A stretch of 64,000 nucleotides of DNA, taken from positions 1 through 64,000 of the forward strand of contig NZ_JAFKEC010000004.1 in the NCBI RefSeq assembly GCF_017848315.1. Reading direction: 5' to 3'. How positions within the stretch are numbered: position 1 is the stretch's first letter; every line of letters begins with the position of its first letter. The position numbers were made by a program, and so were the translations under genes. Under the pieces are notes generated by a model that made no database searches, was not told where the DNA came from, and saw only the letters and a program-made list of their open reading frames with translations. The stretch is from Pseudomonas palmensis. Its GTDB lineage: Bacteria; Pseudomonadota; Gammaproteobacteria; Pseudomonadales; Pseudomonadaceae. Below are positions 46,954 through 55,303 of the stretch, one piece after another.

Positions 46954-48285
46954 ATGACATTCGCCAAACTTGGCCTGATTGAACCCTTGCTGCGCGCGCT
47001 CGAGCACCTCAAGTACACCACCCCGACACCGGTGCAGGCGGCGGCCATCCCGGCCGTGCTGGCCGGCCGCGACCTGATGGCGGCGGCGCAGACCGGCACC
47101 GGCAAGACTGCCGGCTTCGCCCTGCCACTGCTGCAGCGCCTGGTGATGGAAGGCGAGAAGGTCGCCAGCAACTCGGTACGAGCGCTGGTGCTGGTGCCGA
47201 CCCGCGAGCTGGCCGAACAGGTGCACGCCAATATCGTCGAGTACGCCGAACACCTGCCGCTGCGCACCTACGCGGTGTACGGCGGGGTGAGCATCAACCC
47301 GCAGATGATGAAACTGCGCAAGGGCATCGACCTGCTGGTGGCCACGCCCGGGCGCCTGCTCGACCTGTTCCGCCAGAACGCGGTCAAGTTCAACCAGTTG
47401 CAGGCGCTGGTGCTCGATGAAGCCGACCGCATGCTCGACCTGGGCTTTGCCGAAGAGCTGCGCTCGATCTACGCGGCGTTGCCGGTCAAGCGCCAGACGC
47501 TGCTGTTTTCCGCAACCTTCTCCGACGAGATCCGCCTGATGGCCGGGCAGATGCTCGATGACCCGCTCAGCGTCGAGGTCAGCCCGCGCAACGTGGCGGC
47601 CAGCAGCGTCAAGCAGTGGGTCGTGCCTGTGGACAAGAAGCGCAAGCCCGAGCTGTTCATGCACCTGCTGCGCAAGCAGCGCTGGAAGCAGGTGCTGGTG
47701 TTCGCCAAGACCCGCAACGGTGTGGATGCGCTGGTTGAGCGCCTGCAGGCGCAGGGCGTGAACGCCGACGGCATCCATGGCGATCGCCCGCAGGCCACGC
47801 GCCAGCGTGCGCTGGACAGCTTCAAGGCGCGCGAGATCCAGATCCTGGTGGCCACCGATGTGGCGGCGCGCGGGCTGGATATCGACGACTTGCCGCTGGT
47901 GGTCAACTTCGATTTGCCGATCGTGGCCGAGGACTACATTCACCGTATCGGGCGTACCGGGCGTGCGGGCAATACCGGCGAAGCCATTTCGCTGGTGTGT
48001 GCCGACGAGGTGAACATGCTGTCGGCCATCGAGATGCTCACGCGCAAGACCTTGCCGCGCCATGAAGAGCCGGATTTCGTGCCGGAGCACCGGGTGCCGG
48101 AAACCGACGCCAGCGGGCAGGTGGTGAAGAAGCCGAAGAAACCGAAGAAGCCCAAGCAGGGCAGCGGCAAGGGCAGCCTGGGGCGCTGGACCGACAGCGG
48201 GGATACCCCCGCAGCCGCGCCGCAGGTCAAGCCGGTGCGCAAGGTGCCGACGTTCAATACCGGGCCGCGCAAGCGCAAGCCTTAA
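46954..48285 (+). CDS. rhlE: DEAD-box RNA helicase RhlE
   Basis: ATP-dependent RNA helicase (443 residues; E. coli RhlE 454) implicated in ribosome maturation and RNA decay. I start at MTFAKLGLIEPLL; an upstream in-frame start is not supported by homology. Q motif GLIEPLLRAL/PTPVQ, Walker A AQTGTGKT at 45-52, DEAD at 155-158, SATFS, and HRIGRTGRAG are present. The tail is basic and low-complexity (KKPKKPKKPKQGSG), as in RhlE proteins of pseudomonads. Confidence 0.94.
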   Translation: MTFAKLGLIEPLLRALEHLKYTTPTPVQAAAIPAVLAGRDLMAAAQTGTGKTAGFALPLLQRLVMEGEKVASNSVRALVLVPTRELAEQVHANIVEYAEHLPLRTYAVYGGVSINPQMMKLRKGIDLLVATPGRLLDLFRQNAVKFNQLQALVLDEADRMLDLGFAEELRSIYAALPVKRQTLLFSATFSDEIRLMAGQMLDDPLSVEVSPRNVAASSVKQWVVPVDKKRKPELFMHLLRKQRWKQVLVFAKTRNGVDALVERLQAQGVNADGIHGDRPQATRQRALDSFKAREIQILVATDVAARGLDIDDLPLVVNFDLPIVAEDYIHRIGRTGRAGNTGEAISLVCADEVNMLSAIEMLTRKTLPRHEEPDFVPEHRVPETDASGQVVKKPKKPKKPKQGSGKGSLGRWTDSGDTPAAAPQVKPVRKVPTFNTGPRKRKP

Positions 48286-48310
48286 TTGGGCACGGGCTGC
48301 GCTGCAGCCC

Positions 48311-48378
48311 TTTCGCCGGCAAGGCCGGCTCCTACAAGGGCTGTGCGTACCCTATAGGCGCCGGCCTCACCGGCGCAG
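48311..48378. repeat. inverted pair of REP elements overlapping a gene end
   Basis: TTCGCCGGCAAGGCCGGC with TCCTAC, then the inverted GCGCCGGCCTCACCGGCG. The second unit contains the stop codon of the flavoprotein gene on the - strand (48367-48369), so the last codons of that gene are REP-derived. Confidence 0.8.
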
Positions 48379-49602
48379 CCACTCCAGCACCCCCAACCCC
48401 GCCCTTCGCCCACTGGCAAAGCACGCCGTCAGCAGGTAGCCGCCGGTCGGTGCCTCCCAGTCGAGCATCTCGCCCGCACAGAACACCCCCGGCAACCGGG
48501 TCAGCATCAGGTGCCGATCCATCGCCTCGAACTTCACGCCGCCGGCGCTGCTGATCGCCTCGTCCAGCGGGCGCGGTCGTACCAGCGTGATCGGCAACGC
48601 CTTGAGCGCTGCCGCCAGGCGCGCCGGGTCGGCAAACACCTCGGGCCCGGTCAGCTCGCGCAGCAGCGCCGCCTTCACCCCGTCCAGGCCCAGCTGACCG
48701 TGCAGGTGCCTGGCCATCGAGCGCGAACCACGGGGTTTGCGCAGCGCCGCCTCGATCTTGTCCACAGGCCGGTTCGGCAGCAGGTCGAGCAGCACCGTCG
48801 CGCTACCTTCGCGGTTGATCGCTTCACGAATCTGCGCCGACCAGGCATACACCAGGCTGCCCTCGACGCCGCCCTCGGTCAGCACGAACTCGCCCAGGCG
48901 CGGCGCCTGGCCGGCAAGGCTCAGGGCGATGTTCTTCAGCGGTGCACCGGCGAACCTGCCCTTGAGCACGTCGCTCCAACCCGTTACCTCGAAGCCGCTG
49001 TTGGCTGCCTGCAACGGCGAGATATCCACACCCCGCGCCTGCAGCCAGGGCAGCCAGGCAGCGTCCGAGCCCAGCCGCGCCCAGCTGCCGCCGCCCAGCG
49101 CCAGCACCACGGCATCGGCCTGCACGCTCACCTCGCCCTGTGGACAAGTGATCCGCAGGGCGTCGTCGGCATCCCAGCCGTGCCAGCGATGCCGGGTGTG
49201 GATAACTACCCCGGCATCGCGCAGGCGCTTGAGCCAGGCGCGCAGCAGCGGGGCGGCCTTCATGTCGCGCGGAAACACCCGGCCGGATGTCCCCACGAAG
49301 GTGTCGATGCCCAGGCCGTGGATCCATGCGCGCAGCGCGTCTGCATCGAAGCCGTCGAGCAGGCGCGCGATGTCGTGTTCGCGTTCTGCATAGCGCGAGA
49401 TGAACGCGGGGTAGGCTTCGGAATGGGTGATGTTCATGCCGCCCACGCCCGCCAGCAGGAACTTGCGCCCCACCGAGGGCATGGCGTCGTACAGGTCTAC
49501 CCGCACACCAGCCTGGCTGAGGACCTCGGCGGCCATCAGCCCGGCCGGCCCGCCTCCGATAATGGCAACGTGGGGGGCGGTGGTTGGGGGAGTATCGGTC
49601 AT
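48367..49602 (-). CDS. HI0933/YhiN-type flavoprotein (PP_4765-like)
   Basis: A 411-residue FAD-binding protein. The N-terminal dinucleotide motif is HVAIIGGGPAGLMAAEVLSQAG (in part IIGGGPAGLM). GRKFLLAGVGGMNITHSEAY, FVGTSGRVFPRDMKAAPLL and LPGVFCAGEMLDWEAPTGGY (each quoted in part) are the family signatures. The family is typified by P. putida PP_4765; function unknown, possibly a reductase. The stop codon sits in a REP element. Confidence 0.92.
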   Translation of the reverse strand: MTDTPPTTAPHVAIIGGGPAGLMAAEVLSQAGVRVDLYDAMPSVGRKFLLAGVGGMNITHSEAYPAFISRYAEREHDIARLLDGFDADALRAWIHGLGIDTFVGTSGRVFPRDMKAAPLLRAWLKRLRDAGVVIHTRHRWHGWDADDALRITCPQGEVSVQADAVVLALGGGSWARLGSDAAWLPWLQARGVDISPLQAANSGFEVTGWSDVLKGRFAGAPLKNIALSLAGQAPRLGEFVLTEGGVEGSLVYAWSAQIREAINREGSATVLLDLLPNRPVDKIEAALRKPRGSRSMARHLHGQLGLDGVKAALLRELTGPEVFADPARLAAALKALPITLVRPRPLDEAISSAGGVKFEAMDRHLMLTRLPGVFCAGEMLDWEAPTGGYLLTACFASGRRAGLGVLEWLRR

Positions 49603-49753
49603 GGGCGGCTGCAGGCTGGGGATAAAAGAGCGGGCATTCTACCCGACACGGCCCCGCCCAGGCACTGTACAAAAAACGATCAGTACGGTGCAGGCCCCGT
49701 GCCACAAGGGCCGGATGGGCTTGCGCTCAGGTTATCCACAGGCAGCTCCACAG

Positions 49754-50668
49754 TCATTGTGGGTAATCGAGTACCCGTTGGGCGCTGTGGTGCAGGATGC
49801 CGTGGCGTCGGGCAAGGGCGTGGCGGTCCTTGCTGTAGCCGCCGCCGATCAGGCCGACCACCGGGATATCGCGCCCCAGGCAGTGGCGCAGCACGGCTTC
49901 GTCGCGGGCAGCGACGCCTGCGTCGGTCAGTTGCAGGTAGCCCAGCGCATCGTCCTTGTGCACGTCCACGCCGGCGTCGTACAGCACCAGGTCGGGTTGG
50001 TACAGCGGCAACAAGTAGTTCAGCGCGTCGTGCACCACCTTCAGGTAGTCGGCGTCGCCCATGCCGCGCGGCAACGGGATGTCCCAGTCGCTCTGGGCCT
50101 TGCGTGCCGGAAAGTTCTGTTCGCAGTGCAGCGACACGGTGATCGCGTCCGGGGTGTCGTGCAGGATGCGCGCGGTGCCATCGCCCTGGTGCACGTCGCA
50201 GTCGAAGATCAGCACCCGGTGCACGCGCCCGGCTTCGAGCAGGTAGCGGCTGATCACCGCCAGGTCGTTGAAGATGCAGAAGCCGGCCGGGTGATCGTAG
50301 TGGGCGTGGTGCGTGCCGCCGGCCAGGTGGCAGGCGATGCCATGCTGCAGGGCCTGTTCGGCGGCCAGCAGCGAGCCGCCGACCGCGCGCACGGTGCGCC
50401 GTGCCAGCGCTTCGCTCCAGGGCAGGCCCAGGCGACGCTGGTCTTCGCGGCTCAGGTCGCCATTCATGTAGCGCTCGATGTAGCCCCGCTCGTGGGCCAG
50501 GGCGAGGATGTCGCTGGGGCAGAGCTCGGGGCGCAGCAAGGCCGCATCGGTGGTCAGGCCGCTGTCGACCAGGTGGTCGCGCAACAGGCGGAACTTGTCC
50601 ATCGGGAAGCGGTGCCCGGCAGGAAACTCCGGGCTGTAGTCGTCGTGGTAGATCAGGGGCAGGGGCAT
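49754..50668 (-). CDS. histone-deacetylase-like (class IV) amidohydrolase
   Basis: A 304-residue HDAC-superfamily protein, start MPLPLIYHDDYSPEFPAGHR. Zinc ligands are expected from FDCDVHQGDGTARI (Asp, His) and LYDAGVDVHKDDALG (Asp), with the charge relay region THHAHYDHPAGFCIFNDLAV in part. Bacterial members deacetylate polyamines or acetylated proteins. Substrate unknown. The ATG follows no clear ribosome site; the longer upstream frame lacks homology. It is divergent from the small DMT gene. Confidence 0.9.
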   Translation of the reverse strand: MPLPLIYHDDYSPEFPAGHRFPMDKFRLLRDHLVDSGLTTDAALLRPELCPSDILALAHERGYIERYMNGDLSREDQRRLGLPWSEALARRTVRAVGGSLLAAEQALQHGIACHLAGGTHHAHYDHPAGFCIFNDLAVISRYLLEAGRVHRVLIFDCDVHQGDGTARILHDTPDAITVSLHCEQNFPARKAQSDWDIPLPRGMGDADYLKVVHDALNYLLPLYQPDLVLYDAGVDVHKDDALGYLQLTDAGVAARDEAVLRHCLGRDIPVVGLIGGGYSKDRHALARRHGILHHSAQRVLDYPQ

Positions 50669-50766
50669 GGCAGCTTCTAACCGGGGCAGGCCTCGATCTT
50701 GCCAGTTGCTGTACAGCCAGCGCCAGCGATCTACACTGCGCGCAGGTTCTCGACAGGGGTGCACCC

Positions 50767-51192
50767 ATGCTGGCTTCCTGGACGTTCTGGGCGATTCTGT
50801 CGGCGATATTCGCCGCCTTGACCGCCATATTTGCCAAGGTTGGCGTGACCGGCATCAATTCGGACTTCGCCACCCTGCTGCGCACGGTGGTGGTGCTGGT
50901 GAGCCTGGCGCTGATTCTGTTCGCCACCGGCCAGTACCAGTCACTGGGGTCGATCTCGCCGCGCAGCTACCTGTTCCTGCTGCTGTCGGGGCTGGCCACA
51001 GGCGCCTCGTGGATCTGCTACTTCCGCGCCCTGCAACTGGGGCAAGCCTCGCAGGTAGCGCCTGTGGACAAACTCAGCGTGGTGCTGGTGGCGGTGCTCG
51101 GCGTTACCCTGCTGGGCGAGCGGCTCGACCTGCGCCAGTGGGGCGGCATCAGCCTGATCACTCTGGGCGTAGTGATGCTGGCATGGCGTTAG
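50767..51192 (+). CDS. small EamA-domain (DMT) transporter
   Basis: 141 residues containing a single EamA repeat with five predicted membrane segments: LASWTFWAILSAIFAALTAI (in part), TLLRTVVVLVSLALILFATG, SYLFLLLSGLATGASWICYF (in part), DKLSVVLVAVLGVTLLGE and GGISLITLGVVMLAWR. Single-repeat members probably dimerise. Substrate unknown. Its 3' end overlaps the convergent PAP2 gene by 35 bases. Confidence 0.85.
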   Translation: MLASWTFWAILSAIFAALTAIFAKVGVTGINSDFATLLRTVVVLVSLALILFATGQYQSLGSISPRSYLFLLLSGLATGASWICYFRALQLGQASQVAPVDKLSVVLVAVLGVTLLGERLDLRQWGGISLITLGVVMLAWR

Positions 51193-52009
51193 CGCGCAGA
51201 GGTGTTGCCGGTAACTCCAGCGGTGCCTTCAGCGGTGCCTGCAGCGCGGTGCGGCCATAGAAGCACAGCGCGGTCGGCAGGCAGGTCAGCCAGACGAAGA
51301 TCCCCGCCCAGAAGGTGTGCGACATGTAGTGCCAGCCCTGCATCACGCGGGTGGTGCCGTACACCATGCCCAGCAGCACGATGAACCCCAGCAGCTTGCG
51401 TGCGTGCGCCCAGCGCCAGCGGCGGGCCACGAAGTACAGCGCCATCAGGGTGAAGCCGCTGGAGGCATGCCCGCCGGGCCAGCAGCGCCCGTCACCGGCC
51501 TTGTGCAGCAGGTCGAACTGTTGGTACCACTCCAGGCGCGGATGGGCACCGCCGTAGAATGTGGTCTCTACCGGGCAGTACACCCCTGTGTGGCTCTTGA
51601 GGTAGTGAATGATGGCGGTGCACAGTGCGAATGCCACCACCACGAACAGCAGGTCGCGCCGGTGCCGGGTGGTGAAGCGCAGCACGCCGGCAATGCGGCT
51701 GCGTTGCAGCAGCCGGGTGGCGGCGGCCTGCGGATGGCGGGCGAAAAGCGGCCACACGAAGGACAGCAGGGCGCCGATCAGTGCGGCTTCGCCTGTCCAG
51801 TTGGGCAGGATGCGGGGCCACTTGTGGGTCACTTTCTCGAACCAGGCGTCGTGCAGCAGGGTGAACTGGCCGCTGGCCGGGTCGATGAACAACTGGCTGA
51901 ACCAGCGGTCGAGGTCGGTGAGGTCGAAGGCCACGAACACGACCAGTGCCAGCAGCAGGGGCAGGCCCAGGTGGGTGAGGTAGAACGACTGGCGTGGCGA
52001 CATGCTCAT
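51158..52009 (-). CDS. PAP2-family membrane phosphatase
   Basis: 283 residues, six membrane segments. PAP2 active-site motifs: KSHTGVYCPVET (motif with Lys), RCWPGGHASSGF (PSGH-like) and TRVMQGWHYMSHTFW (SRxxxxxHxxxD-like). The family dephosphorylates lipid phosphates, including lipid A or undecaprenyl pyrophosphate in other bacteria. The start overlaps the histidine-phosphatase stop by an ATGA, so the two products are probably translated together. Confidence 0.9.
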   Translation of the reverse strand: MSMSPRQSFYLTHLGLPLLLALVVFVAFDLTDLDRWFSQLFIDPASGQFTLLHDAWFEKVTHKWPRILPNWTGEAALIGALLSFVWPLFARHPQAAATRLLQRSRIAGVLRFTTRHRRDLLFVVVAFALCTAIIHYLKSHTGVYCPVETTFYGGAHPRLEWYQQFDLLHKAGDGRCWPGGHASSGFTLMALYFVARRWRWAHARKLLGFIVLLGMVYGTTRVMQGWHYMSHTFWAGIFVWLTCLPTALCFYGRTALQAPLKAPLELPATPLRANAMPASLRPE

Positions 52010-52698
52010 TGCTCCGCCCTGGCCAGCAGCTTGCGCCATTCGGGGGCGTTCATGCGGCCGAGGATTCTCGGTTTGCCGCTGGCGCCCACCGAGACGAATA
52101 CGGCTTCGGCGTAGGCGCTGGAGCGTTCGCCACCGGGCACGTTCAACTGGCGTTCGAGCTGGTCTATGCAGCCGCTGTGGGTCACCAGCACCAGGTTGCG
52201 CTCGGCGGCCTTGCGCGCCAGGGCGTTGTCGGCGAAGCCCTTGTTGCATTGCTGCAGCCAGTCCTCACTGGCTGCCAGCTTGCCGAACATGAAGTGAGCG
52301 GTTTGCTGGGTGCGGGTCAGGGGGCTGGCCAGCATGTCGGCATGCTCCAGGCCCAGGCGCTGCAGCCCTTCGCCCACCTGCGCCGCAGCCTGGCTGCCCG
52401 CCTGGGTGATACCTTGCGGATCATCCAGGCACGGGTTGCGCGAGCGGTCGCAACGCTCGGCATGCCGCACCAGCACGATGACTTCACCTTTGGCCCAGTC
52501 GGCATACACACCGCTGTTGCGCATCTGTCTTTCGCTACCCAGGTCCACGATCGCCAACCCTCTGACCAGCCACAGGCTTGAAACGGCCAGTGCAAGCAAG
52601 GTGCACAGGCCCAGCAGGAACGTCGCCGAAGGCAGGCGTCGTCGTCGCCCCGGACGGGCTGGGGTCAAGGTCTGGTCGAGTACTGCATCATGCAACAT
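52006..52698 (-). CDS. membrane-anchored histidine phosphatase
   Basis: 230 residues, start MLHDAVLDQTLTP. One N-terminal membrane segment (about 25-48) is followed by a histidine phosphatase core: VRHAERCDRS (the RHG-type motif with the phosphorylated His), SPLTRTQQTAHFM and LVLVTHSGCIDQL. Closest in architecture to Ais/PmrG-type LPS heptose phosphatases, but that is inferred. It is coupled to the PAP2 gene. Confidence 0.88.
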   Translation of the reverse strand: MLHDAVLDQTLTPARPGRRRRLPSATFLLGLCTLLALAVSSLWLVRGLAIVDLGSERQMRNSGVYADWAKGEVIVLVRHAERCDRSRNPCLDDPQGITQAGSQAAAQVGEGLQRLGLEHADMLASPLTRTQQTAHFMFGKLAASEDWLQQCNKGFADNALARKAAERNLVLVTHSGCIDQLERQLNVPGGERSSAYAEAVFVSVGASGKPRILGRMNAPEWRKLLARAEQ

Positions 52699-52833
52699 GG
52701 GGCCGCTCCGGCTACCGCGAGAATGTCTGCACGGTAAGCAACGGCCTGTGGTGAATCGGTGAAGGCGATGTGAAAGCCTTGTGGGGCAAGGGGCAACAGC
52801 ACGTTGCAGTTTCAATTCCATGAAGTAACAAGC

Positions 52834-53110
52834 CCAATCTCGGGCCTGGTGGCACTGGATGGCGACCAGCGTGTCACCGGCCTGGAGCTGGGCGCCACCG
52901 GACGCATCACCGATGCCTGGGCGGTGTGGGCCGGCTACACCTACCTGGATGCCGAAGTGGTGAAGGCCGGTGGCAACGGCGTCAACGACGGCACCAGCCC
53001 ACGTTCATCGCGCCCGACAGCTTCAGCCTGTGGACCTCCTACAACATCGATGCACGCAGGGGCAGTCGGGGCTGGCGCCAACTACATGGGCCTGCCTACG
53101 CTGTACACTG
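52834..53110 (+). pseudogene. remnant of a TonB-dependent siderophore receptor
   Basis: A C-terminal-barrel-like piece with GLVALDGDQRVTGLELG and ITDAWAVWAGYTYLDAE in one frame, continuing as FIAPDSFSLWTSYNID in another. Around 52999-53002 a base appears to be missing (the frame changes after GTSP), and the frame shifts back near 53055. No plug domain, start or receptor C-terminus is present. It resembles the Fiu-type catecholate receptors and is truncated at both ends. Confidence 0.82.
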
Positions 53111-53135
53111 CAAGGCAATGATCACGGAGCAGGCA

Positions 53136-53705
53136 ATGACCCCGATACTTGAACTGGAGAGCGCGCGGCTGCGGCTGCGCCAGTGGCAGGACGACGACCT
53201 CGCCGAGTTCGCCGCCCTGTGTGCCGACCCACTGGTGATGCAGTACTTCCCGGCGCCGCTGAGCCGGGTCGAAAGCGCCGCACTGATTGGCCGCATCCGC
53301 GGCCATTTTGCCGAGTACGGGTTCGGCCTGTGGGCCCTGGAGCGCCAGGACAGCGGGGCGTTCATCGGCATGACCGGCTTGCTCAATGTGAGCTTCGATG
53401 CGCCGTTCACCCCGGCGGTGGAGATCGGCTGGCGCCTGGCGCGGCGCCACTGGGGCCAGGGCTTCGCCAGCGAGGCGGCCTGGACCTGCCTGCGCTGTGC
53501 GTTCGCCCAGCTGGGCCTGGACGAAGTGGTGTCGTTCACTACCCAGGGCAATCTGCCGTCGCAGAAGGTGATGCAGGCCATCGGCATGCAGCCCGATCCG
53601 CTGGGCGACTTCGAGCACCCGCGCCTCGAGCCCGGCCACCCCTTGCGCCCCCATGTGCTGTACCGGATCAACCGCGCCCAGTGGCAGGCCACCTTGCATG
53701 GCTGA
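53136..53705 (+). CDS. GNAT-family N-acetyltransferase (RimJ/RimL type)
   Basis: 189 residues. I start at ATG 53136 (MTPILELESARLRLRQW), with GGAG 8 bases upstream, rather than at 53118. Acetyltransferase_3 features are present: LRQWQDDDLAEFAAL, IGWRLARRHWGQGFASEAA (acetyl-CoA site) and VSFTTQGNLPSQKVMQAIGM. Substrate unknown. The gene lies between a receptor remnant and tesB. Confidence 0.9.
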   Translation: MTPILELESARLRLRQWQDDDLAEFAALCADPLVMQYFPAPLSRVESAALIGRIRGHFAEYGFGLWALERQDSGAFIGMTGLLNVSFDAPFTPAVEIGWRLARRHWGQGFASEAAWTCLRCAFAQLGLDEVVSFTTQGNLPSQKVMQAIGMQPDPLGDFEHPRLEPGHPLRPHVLYRINRAQWQATLHG

Positions 53706-53780
53706 ATCGCAGAACATACAGGCCGCCAATGACAAACCCTGTATTATTTGCGCCCTGGGCCTTGCTTTGGAGAATCTCGA

Positions 53781-54650
53781 ATGAGCCACGTGTTGGACGA
53801 TCTGGTCGACCTGTTGAGTCTGGAGGCGATCGAGGAAAACCTGTTCCGCGGACGCAGCCAGGACCTGGGCTTTCGTCAGCTGTACGGGGGCCAGGTACTG
53901 GGCCAGTCGCTGTCGGCGGCCAGTCAGACGGTCGAAGAGGCGCGCCACGTGCATTCGTTGCACGGCTATTTTCTGCGTCCGGGCGATGCGTCGATGCCGG
54001 TGGTGTATTCGGTGGACCGCGTGCGTGACGGCGGCAGCTTCAGCACCCGCCGGGTGACGGCGATCCAGAAGGGCCAGCCGATCTTCACCTGCAGCGCCTC
54101 GTTCCAGTACGACGAGGAAGGCTTCGAGCACCAGGGCCAGATGCCCCAGGTGGTCGGCCCCGAGAACCTGCCGTCGGAAGTGGAACTGGCCGAGCGCATG
54201 GCCGATCAGTTGCCCGAGCATATTCGCGACAAGCTGCTGTGCGCCAAGCCCATCGAAGTGCGCCCGGTGACCGAGAAGGACCCCTTCAACCCCAAGCCCG
54301 GCGACCCGGTGAAGTACGCGTGGTTTCGTGCCGACGGCAACCTGCCCGACTCCCAGGCGCTGCACAAGTACATGCTGGCATACGCCTCGGACTTCGGCCT
54401 GCTGACCACTTCGCTGATGCCCCATGGCAAGTCGGTGTGGCACCGCGACATGCAGCTGGCCAGCCTCGACCATGCGCTGTGGTTTCACGGCAACCTGCGC
54501 GCCGATGACTGGCTGCTGTACGCCATGGACAGCCCGTGGGCGGGCAATGCGCGCGGCTTTGCCCGTGGCAGCATCTTCAATCGAGCCGGGCAGCTGGTGG
54601 CCTCGTCGTGCCAGGAAGGCCTGATTCGCCATCGCAAGGACTGGGCATGA
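53781..54650 (+). CDS. tesB: acyl-CoA thioesterase II
   Basis: Hydrolyses medium- and long-chain acyl-CoA. 289 residues (E. coli TesB 286). Start MSHVLDDLVDLLSLEAIEEN after GGAGAA. Double hotdog fold with GGQVLGQSLSAA, LHGYFLRPGDASMPVVYSV (part) and DHALWFHGNLRADDWLLY (part); the catalytic Asp/Thr/Gln region GSIFNRAGQLVASSCQEGL is near the end. It overlaps the HAD gene by an ATGA. Confidence 0.94.
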   Translation: MSHVLDDLVDLLSLEAIEENLFRGRSQDLGFRQLYGGQVLGQSLSAASQTVEEARHVHSLHGYFLRPGDASMPVVYSVDRVRDGGSFSTRRVTAIQKGQPIFTCSASFQYDEEGFEHQGQMPQVVGPENLPSEVELAERMADQLPEHIRDKLLCAKPIEVRPVTEKDPFNPKPGDPVKYAWFRADGNLPDSQALHKYMLAYASDFGLLTTSLMPHGKSVWHRDMQLASLDHALWFHGNLRADDWLLYAMDSPWAGNARGFARGSIFNRAGQLVASSCQEGLIRHRKDWA

Positions 54651-55237
54651 GCCTGCGCTCGATTCGCCACTGGGTGTTCGACATGGACGGCACCCTGACC
54701 GTCGCCGTGCATGACTTTGCGGCCATTCGCGTGGCGCTGGACATCCCGGCGCAGGACGACATTCTTACCCATCTGGCGGCCCTGCCTGCGGCAGAGGCGG
54801 CGGCCAAGCATGCCTGGCTGCTGGAGCACGAGCGCGAACTGGCAGTGGCCTCGCAGGCGGCGCCGGGGGCGGTGGCGCTGGTGCGCGAGCTGGCGGCGCG
54901 GGGCTGCCGGCTGGGGATCCTGACGCGTAATGCGCGCGAGCTGGCGCATGTGACGCTGGAGGCGATCGGCCTGGCCGACTGCTTCCCGGTGCAGGACATC
55001 ATCGGCCGCGACGAGGCTCCGCCCAAGCCGCACCCGGGCGGGCTGCTGCAACTGGCCCAGGCGTGGGACGTGGCACCGGCGCAGATGGTGATGGTCGGTG
55101 ACTATCGCTTCGATCTGGACTGCGGGCGTGCGGCGGGTGCGCGCACGGTGCTGGTGAATGTGCCGCAGAACCCGTGGCCGCAGCTGGTGGATTGGCATGC
55201 GGCTGATTGTGGGGTGTTGCACGGGATGCTGGAGTAG
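54647..55237 (+). CDS. HAD-family hydrolase
   Basis: 196 residues, start MSLRSIRHWVFDMDGTLTV. HAD motif I is FDMDGTLT (nucleophile Asp, near residues 12-20); motif II LGILTRNA; motif III lysine in APPKPHPGGL; motif IV MVGDYRFDLDCGRAAGA. Substrate unknown, a phosphoglycolate-phosphatase-like domain. It overlaps tesB (ATGA). Confidence 0.92.
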   Translation: MSLRSIRHWVFDMDGTLTVAVHDFAAIRVALDIPAQDDILTHLAALPAAEAAAKHAWLLEHERELAVASQAAPGAVALVRELAARGCRLGILTRNARELAHVTLEAIGLADCFPVQDIIGRDEAPPKPHPGGLLQLAQAWDVAPAQMVMVGDYRFDLDCGRAAGARTVLVNVPQNPWPQLVDWHAADCGVLHGMLE

Positions 55238-55251
55238 GTCCGTGCTGGCCT

Positions 55252-55275
55252 CTTCGCCGGCCTTGCCGGCGAAGA
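55252..55275. repeat. REP-type palindrome
   Basis: TTCGCCGGCCTTGCCGGCGAA is a palindrome of the recurring REP core. It lies between the HAD gene and the convergent TonB-receptor gene. Confidence 0.75.
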
Positions 55276-55303
55276 AGCCCGGATCATCAACCCAGGCCTT
55301 CGA

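Noticed and set aside
49732..49740. TTATCCACA, a perfect DnaA box
   Set aside because: A single box in a gap without a second box, AT-rich unwinding region or origin genes; isolated matches occur by chance and in many genes.
52926..53135. Upstream extension of the GNAT frame
   Set aside because: It reads through the receptor remnant; the acetyltransferase begins at the ATG with a GGAG site at 53136.
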